A DNA stretch of 64,000 nucleotides from Coix lacryma-jobi var. lacryma-jobi (GCA_009763385.1 CM019828.1:26873751-26937750), one strand, 5' to 3'. Shown: positions 44,752 through 55,264, counted from the stretch's first letter. Program-made: numbers and translations. The notes: a model not told the origin generated them from the letters alone.

Positions 44752-44757
44752 TTTATA
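44752..44757 (-). promoter_or_regulatory. TATA box of the antisense cargo gene
   Basis: The minus strand reads CTTTATAAATTGCC. TATAAA lies 113 bp before the ATG at 44639, in the right place for a promoter separate from the LTR. Confidence 0.6.
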
Positions 44758-44759
44758 AA

Positions 44760-45112
44760 GGCGGAACAGTGATCGTGGCGGATGTCCCGGGGTAACACGC
44801 CAAATATCAACCGGCGGACTGGGGTTTTTTCCCAATTCCCAAGATGGGCCTCTACAGTAACGGGCTGTGCGAACCGCCTGGATACGCTTGCGTGTTCGGC
44901 AGGAGCAGGGTCACCTGGCTTCGGCAAAAAATTACCGATTTAGATGTTCGGAGCGAACACTTGCCAGATTGCCGAAGAGGTTTATAAGACGGTTAATCAC
45001 GATGTCATCGAAGCAATAACCGATTGAATGAAAGATACAGATATATCACAAGAAGGTGTTTAGGTCATTCTGACACGGGATTGCTGAAATTAAAGTTTGT
45101 TACATAGTCATC
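44760..45112. other. Spacer between the two antisense genes
   Basis: No coding frame of note. It must hold the end of the plant-mobile-domain transcript and the upstream region of the next antisense gene. Confidence 0.5.
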
Positions 45113-48078
45113 TCAGTTGTTCAAGAATTGGGTTATAGCCGCCAGAGCATCGGCTCTGACCTGATTGGCATGCTCCAGTGCCTTTTGGTCCTCTTCTTCG
45201 GTGCCTTGTGCTTGTGAAAGCCTTGCATTAAGCTTGATGTCCTCATCGAGCGCCAGTGACAGTTTGGAGGATGCTGCCTCAATGATGTTCGGCAGACCAA
45301 ACAGTTGAGAGGAGCATGACTGAATGTCAGAATTGACTTGAGCTAGTTGAGCTTCCAGTTCAGACTTCCTTTCTTGCAATTCTTTTAGCTGAGTTTCCAG
45401 AGTTCCCTGAGAATTCTTGGCCTCTTGGAATTGGGCATACAGGTCATTAACCTCCTGGGTGCATTTGGATTTGGCAGACTGCAGGTCGATGCTTCTAATT
45501 GCTCGTTTCACCCTGGCAAAGCTGTCATCTAGTGTAGACACAGCTTGCAGATGGAGCCTCAGATTTTCTGGAATATCTTCAACAATGGGCTCGAGGAAGT
45601 TTTTGACTTCATCGGCATCTCTGACTAAGGACAAGATGTCTTGATTTAGAAAGTTTGTTATGTTGCTCAGGACATCTTGGACGAGTGCCGATGGTCTTTG
45701 GGCTACCGTTCTTTTGCTCAGGAACTCGCTAACATCGAATGCATATTTGGAAGCCGGGCTGGCAAAGGTCTGTGTTAACTCAGACAGGTTAGCCAACTGA
45801 GGTAAGATATGAAGGAGGAATAGAGTGAGAAATTAATTCTTACTTGACGAATCGGCTGATTGATGGAGTCTTGGTCTGGTTGAGAACCGGATGGGCCAGC
45901 AGGGTCTGGAGTTGAGCCGATGAAAGTCTCATCAACCGTGTTATCTGTGAAATTGCTGGTCAGTCAAGAGAGGCAAGAATCTGTCGGTTGAAGGGAAGGT
46001 TGAGGGACCTACCAATGTTGACATCATCCGGGTTTTGGGTGTTCATTTCCCGGGCGTCAGCATGCTCATCATCTTCCAAGGCGATAAAGATTGGGGGCAC
46101 TGTTGTTTGGACATTTTCTTGTTCAGGGGAGGAGGCCTGTAGTGGCATACAAGCCAGTCAAGAGTAAGTTAATAATGATGGAGGAACCAAAACGTCTTAC
46201 CTTTGGGGGATGTGTGTTTTGTTTGGTCTTGGTTCGTCTGGAGCTGGAAGTGTCCTCAGTGGCCTTTCTCTTCTCTCCTTTAGCTGAGAGGGTGGTTAAT
46301 GATGCTGCTTGGGATTTCATAAACCGAGACAATGAAGGAGCACTGTGTCCCAGGACAGTGATTGGGCCTGCTTGATGATATTGGATAGGCCTAATGTCAG
46401 GATTGGGTGTGAAGTCCTGTGGAAGTTTTGAAAGAGTTAGAAATCTCAAAGATCAAATACTAAAGTAGCAGATGATTTGTTATTGTACCTCACTGTCTGA
46501 GCTGAAATCTGCTTGGATTTCCAGGCACATGGGATGAACTGGGCTGTTGAAGATGTGATCATGCCATTCTTGCCACCAGGACTCAAAAAGGGGATGAGCA
46601 GATTGGATCAAGTGGAATGGTACTGGTTTGTAGTCTGGCAGATCTTGCCCCAGGCCGAATACTCGATGGGCCTGCATCCCGATTGTGATCCGCTCTTTGG
46701 ACTGAATTTGCTCCCTGGGCCTGATTATGGTGGAAAAGATGAGTTTTGGGGGGAGCTGTCCACAACCTAATTGCCTGGCTGCTATATTAGGATGATAGAA
46801 TTCATAAGTGTGCTTCACTTGTCTTCCCCTGTTGAATTCGGCTGGTAGGATGCAGGGTTTGATAAATGAGTTGAAAACTCCTGTGGACCATTTCATCTAT
46901 GCAGCCATCATCAAAGCTGAATTTGATAGGGAAAGTGAGGTTGTCATTCTCTCTGTAGGGTAACCAGAGCACCTGATTGAAGCCCTTGAAGAATAATTTG
47001 AAGAGATTGCCAATACTCTTGTTGATGGTTATAGCAGTGGCTGCTTCCCCATAAGTTTGGCAAGCTTTCTCTGTGGCTTCTTCACCCTCAGCAAAGTTGC
47101 TGGAGGGAAAGCTGAGGTTGTCCAATGGCACAGCAATGATTTGATGCATGTATAGCTGAAACCACATCTGAACAAACCACCAGGGACCATTGACACAATC
47201 AATTGGTGGCAGTCTATCTGTGCTTTCATGGGTGGCATGATACATTTGAGTGGAGATTTGATGCATCATGTGGTATATAGATCCCAGGAGGAGTTTGCCT
47301 AGAGGGATTTGTTTTCCTTTGGATAATTTGTCGGCCAGTGCAATGTAATTGAGGGTTGGCTCGTTGGATCTCCCACAGAAGATGAATCTGCACAGCCACA
47401 TGTTCAGAAAAGCCCTGTGCTCTGTCTCTGCTATTGGGCCTGATACTTTGTTGTGGATTTCCACATACTTCATCCACCCCACGCTGACATCAATGGACCT
47501 CTGGGTGATTTTCTCTAATAGCTCATCAGCATTCATGGTCGAAGTGATGTTCAGACCACTCATCATGAAGACATCAGCTAAAGTGATTGTCATTATGCCA
47601 TGGCCGAACACAAAAGCATTAAGAGCGTCTGACCAAAAATGAGAAGCCGCTATGAGCAATGGTTCATTTTTAGGTATGTCGGCCAGAGACAGTTCCAGAG
47701 CATGATGAATGTCTTGGGTTTCCCAGTGAGGACCGAATTTCGCCTGGATTCTTCTATACCAGTTCCTCCAACCGGTGACAGCAGGCAGGGGCCAGTTCTT
47801 GAAGGTGTACCGCCACCTGTTCGATGAAATGACCCCGTGCTTAAAGGGGATTCTGTTGGTTTCCATACCGATGATGTTGGTTGGATTGGAGTTCCCCATT
47901 GGACCCAAGAAATAAGAATCGGGATCCGCATCGCATGGAATCAGGATTTCGTCCTTTAGAGCCTAGAAGAAGAATGTGTGCGGGGGAAGCTAAATGAGTC
48001 GAATACCAATGTAAATTGACCGAATGTGTTAAGAGCAAAAGTGAAGTTCACCTCTGGAATCTCGTCATGGGTCGCCAT
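45113..48078 (-). pseudogene. Antisense plant mobile domain gene of Tat element 1, six exons, one frameshift
   Basis: Exons are 48078-48052, 47962-46489, 46416-46201, 46136-46013, 45944-45844 and 45796-45113. All introns are GT-AG and the phases fit. Exon 2 is 1474 nt, one base too many: a frameshift near 46885, probably one extra A. Without it the product would be about 874 residues. Exon 2 encodes a plant mobile domain (PMD, aminotransferase-like), with NRWRYTFKNWPLPAVTGWRN, HFWSDALNAFVFGHGIMTIT and LADVFMMSGLNI. Exon 3 is basic (GEKRKATEDTSSSRRTKTKQ), exons 4-5 are acidic, and exon 6 is a long coiled coil (LKELQERKSELEAQLAQV). Antisense PMD ORFs are known from Tat elements; their role is unknown. 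Confidence 0.82.
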
Positions 48079-48202
48079 TGCAGAGCTCGGATGGAAGTTG
48101 AAGCTGTTGGCAATTTGGGGAAAACGCGGAGCTTGAGGCGGTTCTGACCTAGAATGCGCGGTGGACTTGCGAACAATTTCAGAACAAATACCTTTGTTCG
48201 GA

Positions 48203-48217
48203 AATTGAGGGGGCATG
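48203..48217 (+). promoter_or_regulatory. Polypurine tract of Tat element 1
   Basis: GAAATTGAGGGGGCATG ends directly before the 3' LTR at 48218. It would prime plus-strand DNA synthesis. Confidence 0.8.
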
Positions 48218-49621
48218 TGTTAACACGGAATATTTGCACTATGACAAGTGGGCCAGCACGGCACAGGTTCAGGAGAAACCACCACCTGAGGGATACGGTA
48301 GACAACAAGCACGATCGGCTAATCCAATCGATTCGGCAAGGCTGTGGAGGCGACTGGTCAAACGAGGAGTGGATTCGGCAATATGGCGCTGTTGTCGGCT
48401 TCCTCAGGCTAAGTCGGTTTGCGACAAATACGGCATGTCAGAAGATTTGGCAACAGGAGATCTCGTCATTGTTAGCACGAGCTGATTATTAAGGGAGGCT
48501 TGGAGCGGAAGGCATCATATTTTAGATAGTTTCCTGATTTTATCGTTGTAATCGTATCCTCCTAGGACTCGTAGAGCACCAGGGTATAAATATAAACCCC
48601 GGAACCACTGTAAACAGGTGAACAATCAATACAACCAACCCAGCCCCGTGCCATCTTCAAGTCCAAGTCGTGTCGTCGTGTTCTTCGAGAGGAGTCATCG
48701 ATCTGTCGACCTCCGTAAGTCCCGACAACCTTGTTATCATGTCTAGCATCGTGCGGCGGATTTAGATTTGATGCAAGTAGTCTCGTATGTTTGGCTTAGT
48801 ATCATGCGGTGGATTTAAGCTAATGACGGGAAGTTTTTGCTTATGCCTTGTATCGTGCGGCGGATTAAGACATGGGTAAAAATAGTTATCGGCTCTATTA
48901 GATTTGGCAATCTATTAGATTCATTAAGTTACCATGTGTTTGCTCTATGTTTAATGTTTTATGTATATCTGCAACACTCTTTTGCCCAATCTAGATCTCG
49001 CTCGGTTCGGCTCTGTCTTTTATAGATCTATCCTGTTCTTTCATATTCATTATTGTAGAGTCTTCCATGCAGTAGATCTATCGTCCGTAATAGCCGATTT
49101 GATCGTATCTACATTGCCACGTGGTGAGGGTTCATGCACGTTAAGTACGTTTGATCTATGATAAGGCTAGGCGTCGTGCGGCAGGCGCAGGCTTTAGATT
49201 AGTTTAATCATGCTTGATTTGCATGTTCAATCCCCATGGACCCCAACTCGGTTGCACAATCGAGATTGGTTAAACTTTAATTCATAGTTAATATACCATG
49301 CAAGTACAATTCTCATGCAAACGTATTCGGCAACTTGTTATTCACGTAACTTCGTTCATACTGCCGAATGATCTTTAAACCTGTTGGCAGATAGCTTTCA
49401 TAGCTATATGTCGTCGTAAGTGGCTTCAGGGCCGTACATCTTGGAACTGTCTGGTCATACTCGGCATGTTCCAGCTTTGTATTTAACAGTTTACCTCCTT
49501 TGTTAGTTGCAGGGCAAACTGACTGGCACACACCGGACTTCTGAGCACCCGGGCCACGTTTGAAGCTAGCTCCTCCGGCTTGCTGTGTGATTGGCACAGT
49601 GCGTCACTTTCGGTGTCAACA
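48218..49621 (+). repeat. Tat element 1, 3' LTR
   Basis: 1404 bp from TGTTAACACGG to GGTGTCAACA, followed by the TSD TCTAG. The differences from the 5' LTR are mostly C/T or G/A transitions, many in the first 300 bp. Confidence 0.95.
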
Positions 49622-50178
49622 TCTAGCAAATTGCTTTGTCTTTACTCATCCCAGGTCCAAGATCTCCAGGAAAGGATTTTGATTTGTTCCTTGAGCCCCT
49701 AATCAAAGAACTGCTCGAGCTATGGAAGGGTGTCAGTACCTTAAATGCAGTTACAGGCAAGAAGTTCAAGCTTCACGCTGCTGTGCTGTGGTGTATACAT
49801 GATTATCCAGCACTGGGCACATTATCTGGGCAAACAACAAAAGGGTATTATGCATGTATTCATTGCGACAAGGATCCGTTGTCTCGGGGAATAAGGAACA
49901 AGATATGCTACATCGGACATCGTCGTTACCTTAAAATGACACACGCATGGTGGAACAGCTTGGCTTTCGATGGTAAGCGTGAAAAGAAAGATCAGCCTGG
50001 CAAGTTTACTGTGGAGGAGGTCCTACAAGAGCTAGAGAAGGTGAAAGATGTCAGGCCAGGGAAGCAACCTCAGATTACTGGAAATAAAAGGAAGCGCAGT
50101 GACGGTCCAAAGATTTATAGCCGCAAAAGTGCGTTGTGGAGATTTCCATATTGGGAACATTTAAAGCTTCCACAAAAT

Positions 50179-50729
50179 CTCGACGTTAAGCCCGGCAAAA
50201 TACCCATTACCCATTACCCGTACCCGAATTACCCGAACTCGGACCCGAATTTCCCGAAGCTAAGGTACCCGATCTCAAATTCGGATACTGATTTTGATTA
50301 CCCGAAATTAGTTTGGGTAATTTGGGTAATATCCGCCGGTACCCGAACTACCCGAATTACCTGAAGTTGTATTTTTGTCTTTGTATTTATCATGTGTTGT
50401 TAGTTAAATAAATGAATCTATCATTTCATTAGTATAGTATTCTCTCCGTTTGAACAAGTGTGTTATTCTTTGCAAAAGTGTTGGAATTCTATACAAAATG
50501 TTGCTTAAATTATGTATAAATTTCTACTAAAATTTTGTATAATTTGCTCTTTTATATGAATTCGGGTAATACCTGAACCCGAACCCGAATTATCGGGTAC
50601 CCGAAATTGCGGGTAATGTTTTTTCAGGACTAAATTCGGGTAGCAATTTTTATTACCCGAACTTTGAATGACCCGAATTACCCGACCCGAAAAAATCGGG
50701 TAACCCGAACGCCTAGGCTTACTCGACGT
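50179..50729. mobile_element. 535-bp hAT-type non-autonomous element with 8-bp TSD
   Basis: The element runs 50187-50721. CTCGACGT is repeated at 50179-50186 and 50722-50729. The ends are short inverted repeats (TAAGCC at the left, GGCTTA at the right). Both flanks inside are packed with ACCCGA or TCGGGT motifs in opposite sense, so the ends can fold on each other. The middle is AT-rich without a gene. An 8-bp TSD points to the hAT superfamily. It sits in the CACTA transposase. Confidence 0.82.
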
Positions 50730-51077
50730 GATTGTTGGTATTTCTTAGAGTCGCTACTAAGAATAGAGTTTTAATCTATCCCCGGCAACGGTGCTAGACG
50801 TGTCTTGGTGATAAAACTATTGACTATTGGATAGTTCCGCAAGCACACAAAATATACCGATGTAGCACTTCACTCGGGAGTATTCCAAGGTATCGTTATT
50901 TATTTTATCCCAAAGGAAAGCAAGCTAGGAAAGATGTAGAGAGAGGAAAGATAGATCCTTTAGTCTTACTATAATCTATTATCAATTGGAGAAGCAAAAG
51001 GGGATAAATGGATATAATGGAGGATAGATAGATAAGATAAATAAATTAAGCAAAGAGTATATGATATGAAAGATAAC
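50730..51077 (-). repeat. Remnant of a minus-strand LTR element with tRNA-Asp-like PBS
   Basis: The minus strand reads TAGCACCGTTGCCGGGGA at 50796-50779, one or two bases off the tRNA-Asp primer site used at 12928. To its right TGTCTTGGTG (50801) may be the inverted LTR end. The rest to 51077 is AT-rich and cut by copia LTR 3. It replaces the expected continuation of the CACTA transposase. Identity and borders are uncertain. Confidence 0.42.
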
Positions 51078-51467
51078 TGCGGATACATGGGTGTATGCCG
51101 AGTCTCGAAGTGATGAGTGATTGTCAACGGGTTTGATCGCATGTTCTTTGGCTTGTGTTGTGCAGGTGCCGAGCACGGAGACAGTGATCGAGAGCAAGGT
51201 GAAGGTCACGTAGAGACGTGTCGTGCCGACGGACCGGGAGCGGTGAAGGGCGGACGTGAGGCTTGGACTGAGGGACCGGTGGCCTGAGGATCAGCTGTGG
51301 TGGCTGACAGCCTGGGACAGTGACGAGTGGAGACTTGCGGGACATGGTGTTGCTTGGGTCGAGGACCTGGGGACACGTGTCGGTGGACGGGGTCCACAGG
51401 CGGTGCATCCCCTCTACAGCTCCGGTTTGGTGGTTGAGCCACAGAAAAACCACCGGGTGGACGGTTT

Positions 51468-51697
51468 CCAGGTTTGGGCCTCAAAACCTGGGTGCTTCGG
51501 GTTTGCCGAGTTTGGGCCACAAAACTCGGGCTGAGGACGGTTTCTAGGTTTGGGCCTCAAAACCTGGGCGCTGGCGGGTTTCCTGGTTTCGGCCTCAAAA
51601 CCAGGGGATGGACTTGGTGGCTGGTTTCCCGGTTTGGGCCTCAAAACCGGGGGTTGGCTGTGAAGGCTGGTTTCCCGGTTTGGGCCACAAAACCGGG
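51468..51697. repeat. Six-hairpin array in copia LTR 3
   Basis: Units at 51468, 51506, 51544, 51582, 51628 and 51674. Left arms are CCAGGTTT, CCGAGTTT, CTAGGTTT, CCTGGTTT, CCCGGTTT and CCCGGTTT. Five have perfect partners and the third has one G-T type mismatch. Loops are GGGCCTCA, GGGCCACA or CGGCCTCA. CCTGG/CCAGG is a stem not found in the solo LTR. Confidence 0.9.
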
Positions 51698-52489
51698 GGC
51701 GGAGTCCGTGAAGAGGACGCAGAGCGGTGGCAGCACGTGGCGGCAATCGGGAGGTTGCGTCGAGGCAACGCTACGAGTTGTGCGGGCGTGGCCGTCGGAT
51801 CACCACCTACCACGAGTTGGTCCAGAATAACCTTAGGGTTTAGCTGGTTTGCTCTTTAAGTAGTTAGGGGTAGAGTGGGAATTAGGAATAGTTAGAATTA
51901 GGATAAGTAGGGGGAGACACCCACCTCCCCATGTCTCTCAGTCATTTGCTCTTTTGCTTCTAGGGTTTCCTTCTCTCCCACATCCCTGCTGTAGCGAACT
52001 GAGATCCACAGAGAAGAGAACAATACCTCTGTGCCCGTGAGATTTTGAGGAAGTGAGACCGTAATCTCACTATTGTAGCGTGTGGTAGCCACACGGTTGC
52101 AAATTTATGGTTGTGATTCGCGTTTTGTTCGTGTTCTTCGCAGATTGCTTTTCCCCACGATTTTCCCGTTGTTCGATCTCTTTGCTTGGTGCATCTTTTG
52201 CAAATCCGTTTGAACCAAGATGTTCTAGATCGTGAGGCACTTCTTTCCACCGAAGGATTTCAGCTCTACCCTCATGAGCTAGTAGATCGATCGATTTTAG
52301 TTTCGTGTCAAGTTTCTCTCCTTTCCCCCGAAATTCTTCGATTCATCGGTTTGGTGATAGGTTCGAGCCATGATCTCTTAGGGATAGCTCACTATCCTCC
52401 TTGTGACTCTTCTCACCAAGTTTGATCCCTAGAGGATTTGTTTTGGGTGAGATTTAGTCGAATTGGTGGATGAACGGTGCTGAGTCGGG

Positions 52490-52770
52490 GCGATCAGACG
52501 CTTGTGTCGGGCTGACCGGACGCTGGCACAGTGCGTCTGGTCATTGAACATCACGTGAAGTTCTTCTGTGATTGACCGGACGCTCCTGATTCTCAGTGAC
52601 CGGACTCAACGGTTTCACTGTTCACCTGTTTTGGTTTGTGTGACCGGACGCTCTGTGCATCGGCCGGACGCTCGTCACTGGTGAGTCCGGTCAAGAACAG
52701 TAAGCTCCGAAAGCTGTTTTTGTGAGACCGGACGCGTCCAGTGGTACTCGACCGGATGCAGGGTGAGTCT
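52490..52770. repeat. Array of TGACCGGACGC motifs in copia LTR 3
   Basis: About eight copies of GACCGGACGC or close variants lie where the other two LTRs have GCGGACAGTCCGC. The motif recurs in the minus-strand LTR fragment at 30838-31325. Confidence 0.8.
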
Positions 52771-53049
52771 GGTCAATACTATTTTTGCGCAGTTTCGTCC
52801 GTGGTTCGTTCGTTTGTTGACGGTTTTGATTCCCGTCTTTTGCGTTGGATTTCTAGAGTTGTTTTGTGTCCCGCTGTGCTTCTCGGAGGCATCCACCCTA
52901 CATCTAGGGTCGTGGACACTTGAAAGCTCTAGGGTTTGCCTTTGGGGTTGATTCTTGGGACAGTGGCGACAAGTTTCCGGTAGGAAATTTTGAAGCTCCC
53001 ATTCACCCCCCCTCTGGTCGCTTTCTAGTAGCACTCTCGGTCCTTCAAT

Positions 53050-53061
53050 TGGTATCGGAGC
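53050..53061 (+). promoter_or_regulatory. Primer binding site of copia element 3
   Basis: TGGTATCGGAGC differs by one base from the initiator tRNA-Met complement TGGTATCAGAGC. Confidence 0.85.
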
Positions 53062-53110
53062 TGGTTAAGAATCTTCCACCTTAGCCGGTTCCAGATCCAC
53101 AGAAGGCGAC

Positions 53111-55264
53111 ATGGATCGCGGCGTGGGCAAACCGCCGTTCTTTGATGGGACGAACTATCTCCAGAGCATGGGCTCTTCTGTTTGGGAGATTTGCAACAAG
53201 CCTGATTACGTTGTCTTGGCTGCTCATGTTACTTAGCTTCAGATGGATGAGCACGATGTCAATAGCCGAGCGCGTAACGCTCTTTTCTCCTGTTTAAGCA
53301 TGTCCGAGTTTGATCGCGTTTCTCACCTCCCCACGGCTCGTGAGATTTGGACGACCCTCATGCGTTTCCATGAGGGAACCACTCAAGTCAAATCCCGTCT
53401 CTATGAGTCACACAAGAGGGAGTATGAGAACTCTCGACACATGCCTGGCGAGAGCATAGAGAGTTTATTCGCTCGCTTTCAGGTCATTGTCAACAAGATG
53501 AGAGCGAACAAGGAGCGATTGCCTTTCGATGATCATGAGAGGGCTTTGAAGCTTTTGCATACTCTTGATTGGTTGGTGTGGGACTCAAAGTCCAGGCGAT
53601 CATCGAATCGTCTAACTATGAGACCCTCACATGCGACGAGCTCTTCAGTAAGCTCAAGTCTAGTGAGATTGATGCCATGTCGAGGGCTTCTTATGAGAAT
53701 CCTTCTGGCCCGACTATGGCTTTGGTTTCTGGCTCTTCTGCTAACCCCTCTGGAGGCTTTGCTTTGTCTTCACTTCTTTCTGTCACAGAGGAGCAGCTGG
53801 AGTCTTTGGGAGATGACGAGTTGGCTTTGCTTGCCAACCGGTTCTCGCGGTTTCACAACAACCGCATGAACCGTCGCCGCGGAGGAGGACGCTCAGGATG
53901 CTTTGAGTGCGGCGACCCCGACCACTTCATTGCCAATTGTCCCAAGAAGAAGCACACATCTGGGAAGGGCGATCATGGGCACAAGTATGACTCCGGCAAG
54001 CGCAAGGAGAAGTACGTCCTCGCAAGGCACAAGCGGTGGGGCGGCTTTGACAAGGAGTACATCAAGAAGAAGTACTTGGAGAAGGCCCAGGCTGAGCAGC
54101 GTGCGTTCTTCGCCACGCTCAGCGACGTCGATGGCTCGGATGACGACTCCACTTGCTCAAGCGACGACGAGTCCGAGAAGAAGAAGAGGATCGAGGACAT
54201 TGGTGATGAGGTCGACGGCAAGCTGGAGCACACTCCTCGGAACGACGACGATGACGATGACACCTCCCAGGTATCTCTGACCCATGACGAGCTTTCTGCT
54301 GAGGTCGAGAAGCTTACTGCCGCCTTGCTTAGTCAGGATAAGCTGCTTAGGCGTGCTGCTAGAGAGCGCAAGGAGTTTAGGCAGAAGTGGGAGGACACGG
54401 TGAGGGAGCTTGAGTTTGCTAAGTCCACCGTGGTCGTTTCTGAGGAGGTTGAGTGTGAGATGTGCACCAAGCACATGACTGACCTTCTCACTTTGAGAGG
54501 TAAGTATGTTGCTTTGGTTGGAGAGCTGGATGAGCTGAGAGCTAGACCCTCCTTGCTGGATGACCTAGTCTTGTCCAGTCTTGCAAACCGAGTTGGCAGA
54601 GAAGGATGCCAAGATTGAGTCTCTTGAGAAGGCCAGCTCGGGTAGCACTTGCGTGACTAGGTGCGCTTTGTGTGAGGGTTTGGAGATGGAGATCGCTAAT
54701 GTGAAGCATGACAAGATGCAAACCGAGGAGGAAAACACATACCTTCGGACCATCTTGTCATGGGTGTCTAGCGGTGAGCCACAGCTCGGGATGATGATCT
54801 CCCAATTCAAGCTAGCTGCTGGAGGTCCTGGTATAGGCTTTGCTCCGGGCGTTGATGTTTCTGCTTTTGGGAAGATTGGAGAGTCGAGTGGTTTGAACCC
54901 GAGTGAGAAGCCCAACTCCACCACTACTCCCAAACTTACCAAGCTTCCACCCAAAGAGCCTCTCAAGCCTAACACCAAGGATGGAGTGTTTGAGGAACCT
55001 CTGAGAGCTCCACCCAAGAACCAAGTGTGGCATCCCAAACCCAACCACCTAAAGAACAAGCTGGACACAATGCCATCTATCCAGGAGGAGCTTTTCCCAC
55101 AGAAGGGCAAAGTGATCCACACCCACAACCGTGTGTACCAACAACCCCCTTTGAGAGCGGTGAGGTACCATTGTGAGCACTGTGGGAGAGATGAACACTT
55201 GAGTGAGTTCTGCTTTCGGCGCAAGAGAGAGGCGCGCCGTGCTAGGGAGATGAACAATGCGGAC
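53111..55264 (+). pseudogene. copia gag of element 3, broken and truncated
   Basis: Starts MDRGVGKPPFFDGTNY at ATG 53111. Compared with element 1 it lacks 30 bp in frame just after that. A TAG near 53233 stands where element 1 has CAG. A frameshift occurs near 53585. The CCHC knuckle CFECGDPDHFIANC (near 53910), the acidic/lysine-rich stretch and a coiled coil follow. A further frameshift lies near 54575, and the second CCHC knuckle CEHCGRDEHLSEFC lies near 55170. Coding stops at the Tat insertion. It is useful as the reference that shows what the stops in element 1 replaced. Confidence 0.88.

Larger units (their letters stand above)
35463..49626 (+). mobile_element. Complete young Tat-lineage Ty3 element with 5-bp TSD and antisense genes
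   Basis: The element runs 35468-49621 (14154 bp), flanked by TCTAG at 35463-35467 and 49622-49626. LTRs are both 1404 bp with about 18 substitutions counted by eye and no indel. Gag, protease and pol are on the plus strand. Two spliced genes are on the minus strand between pol and the 3' LTR. A second, archaeal-type RNase H in pol and antisense cargo mark the Tat lineage. Pol is complete, while gag has a frameshift and two stops, so this copy is probably not self-sufficient. Confidence 0.95.
34408..50178 (+). pseudogene. CACTA TNP2-like transposase, interrupted
   Basis: Coding starts at ATG 34408 (MDRSWVYGKQFTPAYVKGV), the usual transposase-associated zinc-binding domain with CPCINCHNR. It runs to 35467 with a TAG at 34558 and a TGA at 35212. 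Recognisable TNP2 segments are RMLYMKSRYRINNTTF, CPVCKESRW and the DPRHLRLALATDRFNSFGNMS block. A Tat element sits at 35468-49621, inside the codons for WECVNLAN. Coding resumes at 49627 with a one-base frameshift, then IPGPRSPGKDFDLFLEPLI, HAAVLWCIHDYPALG, YYACIHCDKD and the FPYWEHLKLPQNLDV end at 50178. A hAT element follows. The protein would cut at the CACTA ends; this copy is dead. Confidence 0.87.
31762..50733 (+). mobile_element. CACTA DNA transposon (left end, cargo, transposase), split by insertions
   Basis: The left terminal inverted repeat CACTACTAGAAAT stands at 31762, preceded by CTA. It is followed by subterminal GTGACGA/TCGTCAC repeats, a captured gene fragment between direct repeats, and a TNP2-like transposase from 34408. 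The transposase is interrupted by a Tat element (35468-49621) and a hAT-type element (50187-50721). CACTA sequence can be followed to about 50733; the right end is not in the window or has been lost. Between 34142 and 34407, and between 33642 and 33947, I see only non-coding spacer. Confidence 0.87.
51078..53047 (+). repeat. 5' LTR of copia element 3 (1970 bp)
   Basis: From TGCGGATACATGGG to CGGTCCTTCA. Colinear with the solo LTR at 28223-30290. It has its own version of the hairpin array and a different motif array at 52490-52770 in place of the GCGGACAGTCCGC array. No gene is visible inside. Confidence 0.92.
51078..55264 (+). mobile_element. SIRE-like copia element 3, 5' LTR and gag, cut by a Tat element
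   Basis: LTR 51078-53047, PBS at 53050 and gag from 53111. At 55265 a Tat LTR begins within gag codons shared with copia element 1 (EMNN...). Protease, integrase and RT must lie beyond the window. It differs from copia element 1 throughout the LTR and gag, so the two insertions are independent. Confidence 0.9.

Noticed and set aside
51595..51860. ORFs over the copia LTR hairpin array
   Set aside because: They are translations of the repeated hairpin units on both strands, with no independent start or homology.
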